The position numbers and the translations under genes are program-made. A stretch of 64,000 bases of DNA from Flammeovirgaceae bacterium BBD 1991-12 (lineage in GTDB: Bacteria; Bacteroidota; Bacteroidia; Cytophagales; Cyclobacteriaceae): NCBI GenBank assembly GCA_001657315.1, contig LYSV01000002.1, positions 45,347 to 109,346 on the forward strand, in the 5' to 3' direction. How positions within the stretch are numbered: the first letter of the stretch is position 1; every line of letters begins with the position of its first letter. A model generated the notes under the pieces. That model searched no databases, had not been told where the DNA came from, and was given only the letters and a program-made list of their open reading frames with translations. Shown piece after piece: positions 26,248 through 36,441 of this stretch.

Positions 26248-27474
26248 ATGTCTTATTCACGGCTTTTCTTTGTATGCCTTCCACTTATCCTTTTAGTGGG
26301 ATGTTATCAGAGCCATAAGAAAAGGGAATCGCTGAATTTTGAACAGGCTCTGGGCCATTGTGCTGAAAAACTTGCCTTAACAGTCCGGTCATTAAAGGAA
26401 GATAAGGGAATGCCCCGTGCCATTCCGTCAGGCCAGTCCGAATGGAGCACCAGTGGTATCAATAGCTGGACATCCGGTTTCTTCCCGGGAATGCTGTGGC
26501 AAATGTACAGCCACTACGGCTCCGAAAAGTGGCTGCAGGACGCCGGGCATTTTACCCGGTTGCTGGAGCCCGTAAAAAACCTGCCGTGGAAGACACACGA
26601 CCTGGGATTTATGATGTATTGCAGCTATGGCAAGGGTTACCAATACACCCGGGAACCTTACTACAAAGATGTGCTGCTGGAAACCGCCGACTCGCTGGCT
26701 ACCTTATTCAATCCCCGGGTGGGTACCATTCTCTCCTGGCCCTGGATGAAGCGGAAAAAGGGCTGGATGCATAATACGATCATTGACAACATGATGAATC
26801 TGGAATTGCTTTTTTGGGCCGCGCAGAACGGCGGGTCAAACGGCTACTATGATATAGCAGTGGCCCACGCGAAAAAAACCATGAAGGATCATGTACGGCC
26901 TGACTTTAGCACTTACCATGTAGTCGTCTATGATTCCCTCGATCCACACCCTGTCAAGCGCGTAACCTTCCAGGGGCATGCCGATGAATCCACGTGGGCA
27001 AGAGGACAGGCATGGGCCATCTATGGCTTTACAATGTGCCATCGCGAAACAGGTGACGAAGAATTCCTGAAAACCGCGCAGCATCTGGCCCGGTTTTTCC
27101 TGGACCACCTTCCCGGGGATCATATCCCCTACTGGGATTTCAATGACCCTGAGATCCCTGAAGCTGAAAGAGATGCTTCCGCTGCAGCCATTGCTGCCAG
27201 TGCGTTGCTGGACCTCGCCTCACAGACCAATGAAGAGGTGTTGGCGAAGGAATTTAAGGCAAAGGCACTTGCCATTCTTTCGTCATTATACTCGGAGGCG
27301 TACCGGTCGGATGACAGCCAGGCTATCCTGAAACATTCTGTGGGAAACAAGCCCGGTAACAGTGAAATCGATGTTTCCCTGGTTTATGCCGATTATTATT
27401 TCATTGAAGCCCTGCTCAAGGCGAGGAGCATGTCAGATCCGGCCATCGCTGCCAGTGAATACTCCATACTCTGA
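26248..27474 (+). CDS. GH88 unsaturated glucuronyl hydrolase lipoprotein
   Basis: Removes the 4,5-unsaturated uronic acid that polysaccharide lyases leave on oligosaccharides, by hydrating the double bond. The 408-residue protein has a lipobox LLVGC (Cys19). The alpha/alpha barrel carries Asp118 in WKTHDLGFMM and Asp180 in NTIIDNMMNLELL. Their spacing of 62 residues matches the catalytic Asp pair of GH88 enzymes. The HADESTWARGQAWAIYGF block is also typical of GH88. It starts a plus-strand run of GH88, GH42, GH29 and an unknown lipoprotein with gaps of only 4-14 bp, so these are one operon. It fits with the heparinase-type lyase at 5842. Confidence 0.92.
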   Translation: MSYSRLFFVCLPLILLVGCYQSHKKRESLNFEQALGHCAEKLALTVRSLKEDKGMPRAIPSGQSEWSTSGINSWTSGFFPGMLWQMYSHYGSEKWLQDAGHFTRLLEPVKNLPWKTHDLGFMMYCSYGKGYQYTREPYYKDVLLETADSLATLFNPRVGTILSWPWMKRKKGWMHNTIIDNMMNLELLFWAAQNGGSNGYYDIAVAHAKKTMKDHVRPDFSTYHVVVYDSLDPHPVKRVTFQGHADESTWARGQAWAIYGFTMCHRETGDEEFLKTAQHLARFFLDHLPGDHIPYWDFNDPEIPEAERDASAAAIAASALLDLASQTNEEVLAKEFKAKALAILSSLYSEAYRSDDSQAILKHSVGNKPGNSEIDVSLVYADYYFIEALLKARSMSDPAIAASEYSIL

Positions 27475-27485
27475 TCGGTTCTGTC

Positions 27486-29630
27486 ATGAAGGATCACCTG
27501 TTCAGCAATCCATGTCATCTGAAGATCTGCATAAAGATACTGCTCTCAGCAGCACTTGTCATAAGCATGTCGTTCCATGGGGAGCGGAATGATCCGAAAC
27601 CGTTGGATCTTGGGAATTCGCTTATGCCCGTAGGTGCTTATTATTATCCTGAGCATTGGCCTGAGGAGGAGTGGGAACGTGACCTCAAAAAAATGGCAGA
27701 ACTGGGATTTCAGTTTACTCACATCGGTGAGTTCGCCTGGTCACGCATGGAGCCGGAGGAAGGCAGGTATGACTTTTCCTGGGTAGACCGGGTGCTGGAG
27801 CTGGCGGGCCAATACGGACTGAAAGTGATCCTGTGTACACCTACACCTACTCCTCCTGCCTGGCTTACACACAAGCATCCTGAGATACTTGCTGTGAATG
27901 AATCTCTGGTCAGACAGCAGCATGGCGGGCGACTGCATGCCATTTATGACCATCCCATATACCTGAGATATGTGGAGAAGATCATTACGCTTTTGGGAGA
28001 GCGGTATGGGGATCATCCTTCGGTGGTGGGGTGGCAGTTGGACAATGAACCCCACTTCGGCCCTATCTATGACTATTCGGAATTTGCTGTTGCCAGATTT
28101 CCTGTATGGCTGCAAAAAAAGTACAGGACCATTGATGAATTGAATCGTTCGTGGGGCACATCGTTCTGGTCGCAAACCTACAATACCTTTGAGCAAATAC
28201 CCTTGCCCAATAAAAACACCAAAGCGCATGCAGGTAACCCACATGCCTGGCTGGACTTTGCCCGCTTCACGGCAGACCGGCTGGCCGGGGCACTGAGGTT
28301 TCAGGCTGAACTGCTCCGAAAAACAATTTCGGAAGACCAATGGATCACTACAAACTATGCCTATTACAAATTCCTCCCGGCTACGGATCCGTTCCTGAAC
28401 AAAAATGATCTCGATTTTGCTTCGCATACCATGTACCTGACGTCCGGACACCTGAACGACGAAGGAGGCTCCCTGGCATTTCGCCTTGGGAGTGGTCTTG
28501 AACTTTCCTTTTCCAATGAACTGGCCCGCTCAGTCAATGGATATACCGGCATTATGGAGCTCCAGCCCGGACAGATCAACTGGGGCCGTATCAATCCGCA
28601 GCCATTGCCCGGTGCCGTACGTATGTGGGGCTGGCACGCATTTGCCCTCGGGGACAGGTTTTTATGTACCTACCGGTTCAGGCAGCCACTTTTTGGAGCA
28701 GAGCAGACGCACAAAGGCATAATCGAGACAGACGGAGTCTCTCTCTCAAGAGGTGGTGAAGAATACAGGCAGTTGATCGGGGAAATAGATTCTTTATCCA
28801 GGTTAAAAGTGGAAAAGCGCATACCTGAACGATACAGCAGCAGAAAAACAGCATTTCTCTGGAACCCTGATAACCTGATCGATATCGGGAACCATCGTCA
28901 CCACGCTGATTTTGATCCGTGGCAGCATATCTATTCCTATTACGCTCACCTGAAAAGCATGGGATGTGCCGTTACATTTGTCCGCGAACAGGAAGATCTG
29001 AATCCGGATCAGTATCCGTTTATGGTGGTGGCAGCCTATCAACTCATGAGCAGGGAACTCATCGCCAAACTTCGGCAGTACGTTCAGCAGGGTGGGCACC
29101 TCATAATGAGCTGCCGTTCCGGTAAAAAGGATCCCAACGGTCACCTGTGGAAGGCCCGTAATCAGGAACCTATTTGGGAACTGATCGGAGCCAGCATACC
29201 AGAGTTTGACCACCTGCCCGCCGCTTACCCGGGCATGGTAGAATCCAACGGGGAACAGTATAAATGGTATCAATGGGGGGACTGGCTTGAACCCTTTAAA
29301 GGAACGAAGATACTGGCCCGCTATGCTGATCAGTTTTACAAAGGCGCCGCAGCGGTGGTTTCCCGGCAATTGGGCAGAGGAAGTGTAACCTATATCGGGG
29401 TATACACCCGGGATGGAAAGCTGGAAAAGAAGATCATCAATGATACCTATCGTCAGGCAGGCAGGGTGGTCGAAGAACTTCCACCCTATGTATTTTTGGA
29501 GTGGAGGGATGGCTTTTGGATAATGGTCAATTACAGCTCCAGGGCGTATGAATATCCGCTGGATGAAAAGGCAAATGTCCTCATAGGCGATCCCCTGTTA
29601 AAACCGGGAGGAGTAATTGTATGGAATTGA
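27486..29630 (+). CDS. GH42 beta-galactosidase
   Basis: Retaining beta-galactosidase of 714 residues, probably periplasmic. A hydrophobic N-terminal stretch (LLSAALVISMSF) serves as signal. The barrel begins LMPVGAYYYPEHWPEEEW. The acid/base is Glu188 in GWQLDNEPHF and the nucleophile Glu358 in GIMELQPGQINW, both as in GH42. DELNRSWGTSFWSQTYNTF is the family linker block. A trimerisation domain of the GATase fold follows (MVVAAYQLMSRELIAKL, QQGGHLIMSCRSG) and a small C-terminal beta domain ends the chain. It starts 11 bp after GH88. Together with two further GH42-type genes it indicates that the target glycan is rich in beta-galactose or related sugars. Confidence 0.93.
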   Translation: MKDHLFSNPCHLKICIKILLSAALVISMSFHGERNDPKPLDLGNSLMPVGAYYYPEHWPEEEWERDLKKMAELGFQFTHIGEFAWSRMEPEEGRYDFSWVDRVLELAGQYGLKVILCTPTPTPPAWLTHKHPEILAVNESLVRQQHGGRLHAIYDHPIYLRYVEKIITLLGERYGDHPSVVGWQLDNEPHFGPIYDYSEFAVARFPVWLQKKYRTIDELNRSWGTSFWSQTYNTFEQIPLPNKNTKAHAGNPHAWLDFARFTADRLAGALRFQAELLRKTISEDQWITTNYAYYKFLPATDPFLNKNDLDFASHTMYLTSGHLNDEGGSLAFRLGSGLELSFSNELARSVNGYTGIMELQPGQINWGRINPQPLPGAVRMWGWHAFALGDRFLCTYRFRQPLFGAEQTHKGIIETDGVSLSRGGEEYRQLIGEIDSLSRLKVEKRIPERYSSRKTAFLWNPDNLIDIGNHRHHADFDPWQHIYSYYAHLKSMGCAVTFVREQEDLNPDQYPFMVVAAYQLMSRELIAKLRQYVQQGGHLIMSCRSGKKDPNGHLWKARNQEPIWELIGASIPEFDHLPAAYPGMVESNGEQYKWYQWGDWLEPFKGTKILARYADQFYKGAAAVVSRQLGRGSVTYIGVYTRDGKLEKKIINDTYRQAGRVVEELPPYVFLEWRDGFWIMVNYSSRAYEYPLDEKANVLIGDPLLKPGGVIVWN

Positions 29631-29644
29631 AATGACATTCAGCT

Positions 29645-30769
29645 ATGCTTAGAAGAAACTTCCTGAAGAGATCCGCTGCGGCAGGGTTAGGAGTCAATCT
29701 GCCCCTTTCTATTGATTTTGCGCAAACAGGAGCCTCCCTTGCACAGGATAAAGTATATATTCCGGCTCCTTCCCCTGCTCAACGGGCGTGGATGGATATG
29801 CGTTTTGGCATGTTCATCCACTTTGGTATCAATACCTACTACGACAGAGAATGGAGTGACGGCACACTGAACCCCCAGGGGTTCAACCCGGGAGAACTGG
29901 ATACCGATCAGTGGTGCCGTACCGCCAAAGCAGCAGGAATGAAGTATGTGGTAATCACTGTCAAACATCATGACGGATTTTGTCTGTGGCCATCCAAATA
30001 CACGGACTATTCGGTAGCTTCCACGCCGTTTAAAAAGGATGTACTGGCCATGCTGGTTGAATCAACCCATAAATATGGCCTTAGATTAGGATGGTACTAC
30101 TCTCTCTGGGACGAGCATGAACCCAGCTACAAAAGGGACTGGTGGAAGTATATTGATTTTATGAAGCACCAGTTGGAAGAACTGCTCACGCAGTATGGTG
30201 ACATCACAGAGCTGTGGTTTGATGGTTTTTGGAAAAAGCAGAAGACCGGATGGTCGAAAAAGACTGACCTGGAAGGAGAGGCTGATTTTCAGAAAAAACT
30301 GCTGGAGCGTGATCGGGCATTTATTGATGCCTGGCGCCTGGAAGGAGCTTACTGGTGGAATATGGACCATCTTTACCAATTTATAAAGTCCATCCAGCCG
30401 GATTGTATGGTAATGAACAATTCCACATCCGCCTATCCGGCGGTGCCTCTGCATCCTGTCGATATAAGAAGCGGAGAGAAATACATAACGGTAAAAAACG
30501 ACCAAAAAACCTGGAACTGGCTGGGGGAGGAGATCTATCTTCCGCTACAGATAGAAACCACCATGTCCGTGAAAGGGAATGAAAAATTTCCTACCGGCAA
30601 TTGGTTTTGGCATGAATGGGATACTTCTGTGCGTCCAAAGAAAGAGATAGTTGAACTACTGAAAGTGGCAGATAAAATGGATGCCAACTTACTACTGAAT
30701 GTGGGCGTGTCCAGTGAGGGCAAGCTGCGGCCGGTGGATGAAAATACTTTAATGAGCCTGCAGGAATAA
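29645..30769 (+). CDS. GH29 alpha-L-fucosidase
   Basis: Retaining alpha-L-fucosidase, 374 residues. The start RRNFLKRSAAAGLGVNL is a twin-arginine-like export signal. The barrel shows MRFGMFIHFGINTYY and VKHHDGFCLWPSKYTDYS, which are hallmark GH29 blocks. The nucleophile is Asp193 in ELWFDGFW. The protein is short, with only the catalytic domain and no C-terminal carbohydrate-binding domain, which is common for this type. It lies 14 bp after the GH42 gene and 4 bp before the next. It indicates fucose side groups on the glycan. Confidence 0.92.
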   Translation: MLRRNFLKRSAAAGLGVNLPLSIDFAQTGASLAQDKVYIPAPSPAQRAWMDMRFGMFIHFGINTYYDREWSDGTLNPQGFNPGELDTDQWCRTAKAAGMKYVVITVKHHDGFCLWPSKYTDYSVASTPFKKDVLAMLVESTHKYGLRLGWYYSLWDEHEPSYKRDWWKYIDFMKHQLEELLTQYGDITELWFDGFWKKQKTGWSKKTDLEGEADFQKKLLERDRAFIDAWRLEGAYWWNMDHLYQFIKSIQPDCMVMNNSTSAYPAVPLHPVDIRSGEKYITVKNDQKTWNWLGEEIYLPLQIETTMSVKGNEKFPTGNWFWHEWDTSVRPKKEIVELLKVADKMDANLLLNVGVSSEGKLRPVDENTLMSLQE

Positions 30770-30773
30770 CAGT

Positions 30774-31940
30774 ATGAACAGCGAGCTTAAAGCGATTTGC
30801 AGTGCGTACGGAGTAGTGATCCCGCTACTGATGTCTGTGGTATTGTTGAGTTCCTGCCGCAAAGGGGCTGATCCGGTCAACGAAGACCTGAAGCAGCATG
30901 CTGTGATTGCTATGGATAACGGAGATGTAAACCTTCAAATTGATCTCAGTGGTGGCCATTACATTAGCTTTGAGCTCAAAAAAAATCCGGTAAATCCATT
31001 TGGCTGGAAGTTGGAGGTCGCTGACATGCCGATGAACAACAGGCCTTTTGTCTTTCAGGGTCACTTTTTGTGTACAGGAAGGTGGGGGGCTCCCTCGCCA
31101 GGTGAGGTAGCTGCAGGGATACCCCACAATGGTGAGGTGAATACGGAAAAATGGAGTATTGTCAATAATGATCGTTATCGTGTGGTACTTGGGTGCATGG
31201 CTCCCCTGGAAAAGCTGGAGGTGACCAGGACCGTAGAACTGCCGGAGGATGGCACATGGTTCATCGTACGTGAAGAATTTACCAACCACCTCCCTGTTGG
31301 TAGACTTTTTAACGTGGTGCAGCATGGCACGATCGCCTATCCACTTTTAGACGCAAACACCCTCATCGATACCAATGCCAGAGAGGGGTTTGATCAGCGC
31401 ACGGATCTTCGATACCTGTCAGACTCTTCCTTTATTTGGCCTCATGGAAAACTGTCAGGCGGGGTTTCCGTGGATCTGAGGCAGGTAACTTCAGGGCAAG
31501 GATTTGTCACTTCCCATATCTTTTCCAGGGAAGATGAACTGGGGTGGGTAACGGCCACCAATGGTAAGAGAAATATAGTTTTTGGATATGTCTGGAACAC
31601 GAGGGAATACCCGTGGCTCAACCTCTGGTACCATAGCAGAGAGGGCCGGCCCCATGTACAAGGCCTGGAATTTGGCACTACCGGGCTGGGCCAACCCTAT
31701 GCACTATTGTTAGATGAAGCTATTGATTTTCTGGATAGAAAACCCTTTGAATACCTCGATGCAGGGGAAACAAGGACCAAATCATGGATAGGCTTTCAGG
31801 TGACTGTGCCGGATAACTTTAGGGGTGTAGAGCGGATAGACCTAACAGATCTGGGGCTGGTCCTCACGGAAAGAGCAGGAGGAACCAAAGTAAGGTTAAA
31901 GGGGAAATTTGATAGTTTCATCAATGATTTCAATAAATGA
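30774..31940 (+). CDS. Unknown lipoprotein with beta-sandwich (mutarotase-like) character
   Basis: I do not recognise a named family. The 388-residue protein has a lipobox VLLSSC. The body is rich in beta-strand patterns and aromatic residues and contains the phrases GGHYISFELKKNPVNPFGW, VTRTVELPEDGTWFIVREEF and FNVVQHGTIAYPLL. These resemble the supersandwich of aldose epimerases and of DUF4432-type proteins. It starts 4 bp after GH29 and ends 14 bp before the convergent HTCS gene. Position in a GH88-GH42-GH29 operon suggests a role on released sugars: an anomer isomerase, a lyase or hydrolase of a new kind, or a binding protein. Conserved His and Arg residues would have to be tested. Confidence 0.6.
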   Translation: MNSELKAICSAYGVVIPLLMSVVLLSSCRKGADPVNEDLKQHAVIAMDNGDVNLQIDLSGGHYISFELKKNPVNPFGWKLEVADMPMNNRPFVFQGHFLCTGRWGAPSPGEVAAGIPHNGEVNTEKWSIVNNDRYRVVLGCMAPLEKLEVTRTVELPEDGTWFIVREEFTNHLPVGRLFNVVQHGTIAYPLLDANTLIDTNAREGFDQRTDLRYLSDSSFIWPHGKLSGGVSVDLRQVTSGQGFVTSHIFSREDELGWVTATNGKRNIVFGYVWNTREYPWLNLWYHSREGRPHVQGLEFGTTGLGQPYALLLDEAIDFLDRKPFEYLDAGETRTKSWIGFQVTVPDNFRGVERIDLTDLGLVLTERAGGTKVRLKGKFDSFINDFNK

Positions 31941-31954
31941 TCCTTCTCACGGAG

Positions 31955-34900
31955 CTACTCCTCCACCACGTTGTCCCCATGATATTCTGAGGGGATCACT
32001 CCAAACTGCTGCTTAAAGCACTTCGAAAAGTATTTTGGATCCTTGAAGCCAACGGTATAGGCGGCCTCCTTAATGGTGAGCTTATTATGCTTAATCAGGT
32101 TAGAGGCCAGTTTCAGTCTGGTGGTCTTTACAAAGTCCGATACGGATTGGTTTGTTAAGGCCTTGAGCTTGCGGTAGAGATGCACCCGGCTCATGCACAT
32201 CTCCGATGCGAAGAAGTCGGCGCTGAATTCAGAGTTATCCATGTTGGCCTCTACTACTTCCATGGCCTTGTTCAGGAATGCCTCGTCCATACTGGTGATG
32301 GGCAGGTCGTGGGGCTGCAATCTGACCTCACGGCTATACTTGCGTTGCATTTTCTTTCGTGAATGGAGCAGATTGTTGATTCTTGCCAGCAGGAGCTCTG
32401 AAGAGAAAGGTTTGGTGACAAAGTCATCCGCACCCATTTTCAAGGCCTCCTTGGTAAGTGCCAATGACCCATGCGCCGTTAACAGAATGATAGGGATATG
32501 ACTGGTTTTTTCCTCCGATTTCAACGCTTCACACAGCTCTATGCCATCCATTTCAGGCATCATAATATCTGAAATGATCAGATCCGGGATTTTATCCATA
32601 GCCACGGCAAACCCTGTTTTGCCATTGTCAGCCTCCAGTAGTTTGAACTTTCCATCGAATTCTACCTGCAAATATTCGCGCAGGTCCTTGTTGTCCTCTA
32701 TGACCAATACCAGCGGCTGTTGCTCATCAGGTGATATGACAGGTGCATCGGTCGCCTGCAGCTCAGGCCGTGGAAGATCACTTCCTGCCTGTTCATCAAC
32801 CACTATTTGATTTTCCTGGGTGGAGAGGGGCAATACCACACGAAATACGCTTCCCCTGTTCAAATTACTGGATAAAGTAATCACACCCTTATGTACTTTC
32901 ACCATTTCCCGGGTAAGCGTAAGCCCAATGCCGGTACCACCGTTATTATTCAGTTTTTGAGAATGGATTTGGTGAAAACGGTCAAAAATACTTTCGCATT
33001 GATCTGATGGGATACCGATCCCGGTGTCTTCCACAAGTATTTCCACAGCGCAGTCAGATTCCGTGATGAACTTGATTTTTCCCAGCAGGCTGCTATCGTC
33101 CTGATCAAGAATGTTGACGGAGAAAGAGACGGATCCCTTATGGGTGTACTTGCAGGCATTGGACAGCAGGTTAAAAACAATTTTTTCCAGCTTATCCCTG
33201 TCAAACCATCCAAACTGGTGACCTGCATTGGAACGAATATGCAATTCAAGACCCTTTTGCCGTGCCATGGGATGGAATAGCCTGGCAGCATCCTGTGTAA
33301 ACAGTATTATATCTCCCCATGACGGCTTGAATTTTAGATTGTCAGCTTCCATCTTTCTGAAATCAAGGATCTGGTCAATCAACCTTCTCAGCCGGTCAGC
33401 ATTTTTATACATTAACCTGAGATGGCTCCGGGAGGGCATGACATTTTTTCTCACGAACTTTTCGAGTGGCCCGAGGATGAGCGTGAGGGGTGTCCTGAAC
33501 TCATGGGATATATTCGTAAAAAAACGCATTCTCATTTGATAGAACTGCGATTTGTGATGAGCACTTTGTTCGATGCTTTCCAGCTTCATGTGCTCCAGTT
33601 TGATGCGATGCTTTAGCCGCACCTTGTAGTTGTTTATTTTTTTGATCACCAGCATGATCCCCAGGGCTGCGATAACGTAAGCCAGATAAGCGTACCATGT
33701 TCTCCACGGAGGAGGTAATACACTGATGTTCAGCACTTTGACCTGCCCCAGGTTACCATCCTGATTAGCTGCTTGGATATGTAACCTGTAGTCCCCTGAG
33801 TGCAGATTCGTAAAGGTGAGTGAGTTTTGATGCCCAATCTCAAACCACTGGTCCGTTAACCCCTCCAGTCTGTAACGGTAGCTGTGCCTGTCCGGATTGA
33901 TATAACTAAGCAGGCTGAATTCCAACGAAATGATATTCTGATGGTGTTTGAGGACCAGGCTGCTCGTCTCGCTGATATCCTTTGATAAAATTTGTTGCCC
34001 TGAGCCCGGGCTTACCGTCTCGTTGGATAGGGCAAGACGTGAAAAGACAAGCGGGGATTGGTTCTCATAGGGTTGAAAAGCCAGCGGATCAAAAACAATC
34101 AACCCACCATCCCCTCCAAAGACGATGTGACCGTTTCCTAACCTCAGGCCCACTTCATCCCGGAACCTGATCCCGGGCAGGGCGTCATCTTCATCGAAGA
34201 TCCGGAAACGTTGTGCTTTATGATTGAAGAAAACCACACGCTTGTTTGCCGTAAACCATAGGTTCCCTGCCTGGTCCTTGATCATTGCGTTTACCTGGGT
34301 GTTCACATAGGGGGAGATGTCATGATATAATTTAGTGGTTTCGTCCACAGGATCATATTGGTAAAAACCAAGATCCGTTCCCAGATATATTTTAGGGTCT
34401 GACAACAAAGCTCCTGTTTTGATGTTGCCCTTTGTTAAGGTGGTAGTATGTACCTGAAGTTTGCCGGTTTCCGGATAGTAATCGTATATCTCACTACCGA
34501 ACGGAAACAGCCAGCAGTTGCCTTTTCCCGAGGCTATTATGGTATGTATCCATGCTTCGGATATTTTCTTTAAGGAATCCTGCCGCGGATCATAGCTGAA
34601 GAATCCTGCCATAGTTCCCATGAGAATGTTTCCTGAAGGGGTTTTGTAAAAACAATTGATCTTCTTATTCCTGAACAACCTGCTGTGGCGCTCAGTCAGA
34701 AAGGGGCTGAATTGCTGGGTTTCCGTATCAAACACAGAGATACCTCCTACATAGGTTCCTACCAGTAATTTCGTGTCATCCAGAGCATACAGACTGATCG
34801 GTGTTTCGTTGTCGGGCAGTGGGTACCGTTTGAAGGAACCGTCCTTCAGATCCATAACATCCAGCCCCCCTTTTATACCCATCCAGAGGCGATCATCAGC

Positions 34901-36028
34901 TTCACAAAGGCTGAAAATGCGATAGTCTGGCTCATGTGCCCGGATGTGGTGCCTGAAGAGAGAAGATTTTAGCGGAACGATCATCACACCATCATTCCTG
35001 AACCCCAGCCATAGTAGAGACTGATCGTCTATGAACATGCTGTAAACACTGACACCTTCATACACATCGGTAGTCACGAAGTCCGAGAGATAATGTATGA
35101 ACTCACCCTTCTCAGGGGCGAATCGGTCCAGTCCCGTTTCTTCCGTTCCAATCCAAAGATAGCCCTTTTGATCAAAGACAAGTGATTTGATCTTATTGCC
35201 ATTCAGCGAGGACGGATTCTGATGGTCATGCGTGAATGTGCTGGTTTTCTTTCTGTCAGGATCAATACATACCAGGCCGTGACCCCATGTACCTACCCAC
35301 AGGCTTTTGTCAGGGCCTTCACGGATATCGCTGATACGGTTGATGAGAACGGACGGGGAAGCGTCTGAAGTGCTGGCCGAATATTTGGCAATTTCTCCTG
35401 TTTCCGTTTTCATCCGGTACAGGCCGTCGTCCCATGTTCCTATCCATAGCTCACCGTGACTGTCGCAAAAAAGCTTGTTGATGGCATGTTCGGCGAAACT
35501 CTTCGCCCCAAACAGCTGATCATAGGAGGAATAGCTCCTGCTTTCAGGAGAATACCGGTTCAAACCGTGTCCGGACGTGGCGATCCACAGGTTGCCGGCC
35601 TTATCTTCAGTCATGGAAGTAACCACAACTTCTTTACGGGTCTTGTAGGCAGGATCGACACGTTTGAGCTTCTGAAGGTCATAATCAAAAAGATATAACC
35701 CTTTCGTAGTGCCCACCCACAGGTTTTCTGTTTTATCCTGGTACAGGCAGACGATCCGGCTCTCGTGATAGCTGCTGTCTGTGGGACCCGAAGGATGATA
35801 AACAAAGATGGAATTACCATCATACCGGTTGAGCCCGTTACTGGTGCCAAACCACATATATCCCTTTTTGTCCTTCAGGATACAACTCACTTTTGATGAG
35901 GAAAGACCGTCATTTTGAGACAGGTTCCTTATTCTGCCGTCATGAGGATCATGATCCCTCCCGACCATGGATGCCGAAGTACCCAGAAGGCCCAAAACAA
36001 CAACAATCCGCCATAGGGAAGTAGTCAT
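31955..36028 (-). CDS. Hybrid two-component system sensor/regulator (HTCS)
   Basis: A single protein of 1357 residues that senses an oligosaccharide in the periplasm and activates transcription. A signal/anchor segment starts the chain. Repeated WFGTSNGLNRYDG-type motifs then form two periplasmic seven-bladed propellers, followed by a Y_Y_Y domain (YRYRLEGLTDQWFEIG) and a membrane segment at about 775-796. The kinase has His842 in SHEFRTPL, the N box NLLSNACKY near 954 and DTGIGIP/GGTGIGL near 1001-1035. A receiver domain has its phospho-acceptor Asp1154 in IISDIMMPEMDG, and an AraC-type HTH covers about 1250-1357. All key residues are present. It is divergent from the GH42 gene at 36442 and convergent with the operon before it. 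It almost certainly controls this locus. Confidence 0.95.
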   Translation of the reverse strand: MTTSLWRIVVVLGLLGTSASMVGRDHDPHDGRIRNLSQNDGLSSSKVSCILKDKKGYMWFGTSNGLNRYDGNSIFVYHPSGPTDSSYHESRIVCLYQDKTENLWVGTTKGLYLFDYDLQKLKRVDPAYKTRKEVVVTSMTEDKAGNLWIATSGHGLNRYSPESRSYSSYDQLFGAKSFAEHAINKLFCDSHGELWIGTWDDGLYRMKTETGEIAKYSASTSDASPSVLINRISDIREGPDKSLWVGTWGHGLVCIDPDRKKTSTFTHDHQNPSSLNGNKIKSLVFDQKGYLWIGTEETGLDRFAPEKGEFIHYLSDFVTTDVYEGVSVYSMFIDDQSLLWLGFRNDGVMIVPLKSSLFRHHIRAHEPDYRIFSLCEADDRLWMGIKGGLDVMDLKDGSFKRYPLPDNETPISLYALDDTKLLVGTYVGGISVFDTETQQFSPFLTERHSRLFRNKKINCFYKTPSGNILMGTMAGFFSYDPRQDSLKKISEAWIHTIIASGKGNCWLFPFGSEIYDYYPETGKLQVHTTTLTKGNIKTGALLSDPKIYLGTDLGFYQYDPVDETTKLYHDISPYVNTQVNAMIKDQAGNLWFTANKRVVFFNHKAQRFRIFDEDDALPGIRFRDEVGLRLGNGHIVFGGDGGLIVFDPLAFQPYENQSPLVFSRLALSNETVSPGSGQQILSKDISETSSLVLKHHQNIISLEFSLLSYINPDRHSYRYRLEGLTDQWFEIGHQNSLTFTNLHSGDYRLHIQAANQDGNLGQVKVLNISVLPPPWRTWYAYLAYVIAALGIMLVIKKINNYKVRLKHRIKLEHMKLESIEQSAHHKSQFYQMRMRFFTNISHEFRTPLTLILGPLEKFVRKNVMPSRSHLRLMYKNADRLRRLIDQILDFRKMEADNLKFKPSWGDIILFTQDAARLFHPMARQKGLELHIRSNAGHQFGWFDRDKLEKIVFNLLSNACKYTHKGSVSFSVNILDQDDSSLLGKIKFITESDCAVEILVEDTGIGIPSDQCESIFDRFHQIHSQKLNNNGGTGIGLTLTREMVKVHKGVITLSSNLNRGSVFRVVLPLSTQENQIVVDEQAGSDLPRPELQATDAPVISPDEQQPLVLVIEDNKDLREYLQVEFDGKFKLLEADNGKTGFAVAMDKIPDLIISDIMMPEMDGIELCEALKSEEKTSHIPIILLTAHGSLALTKEALKMGADDFVTKPFSSELLLARINNLLHSRKKMQRKYSREVRLQPHDLPITSMDEAFLNKAMEVVEANMDNSEFSADFFASEMCMSRVHLYRKLKALTNQSVSDFVKTTRLKLASNLIKHNKLTIKEAAYTVGFKDPKYFSKCFKQQFGVIPSEYHGDNVVEE

Positions 36029-36441
36029 AGGGAAGGTAGTTTGGATGGATCCAATGTCTGATCCACTTTCTAATTTACGAAATCACAAGGACACCTGAAA
36101 TGAGGGCTGTGCTACTAATCCGGGAAAGTAAGCCCTGGAACAGGGGAAAGGGGCTTTTTCAATGACCTTTACTGTAATGCGATATGCAGTTACACTTATA
36201 TGTACCCAATTTACCCCCGTGATATTCGCGGTCTGCCATGGAATACAATGTGTTTGATGGTGTAACTGCACGTAACACTATCTTTTTAACAATGGTACAG
36301 GTACGCTGATCTTCATGAGTAACGCCAATCCCCCTTACGGTAACAGATATTCGTCATACAAAAGGAAGGTGCCAATATCTTTGCCTATATGAAAGGCACA
36401 TAGCGTTGGCACTGGAATATTCAGATAAGGTAAGGCGTATT
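36029..36441. promoter_or_regulatory. Divergent control region with an 11-bp inverted repeat
   Basis: The 413-bp gap separates the HTCS gene (minus) from a GH42 gene (plus). It contains a perfect inverted repeat TGCAGTTACAC (36185-36195) and GTGTAACTGCA (36260-36270), separated by 64 bp. Further GTAAC words follow at about 36272 and 36319. Such a pair is a candidate site for the AraC domain of the HTCS. I find no gene here. Confidence 0.4.

Noticed and set aside
27741..28451. Open reading frame of 236 codons antisense to GH42
   Set aside because: Shadow of a clear GH42 gene, without recognisable domain or start context.
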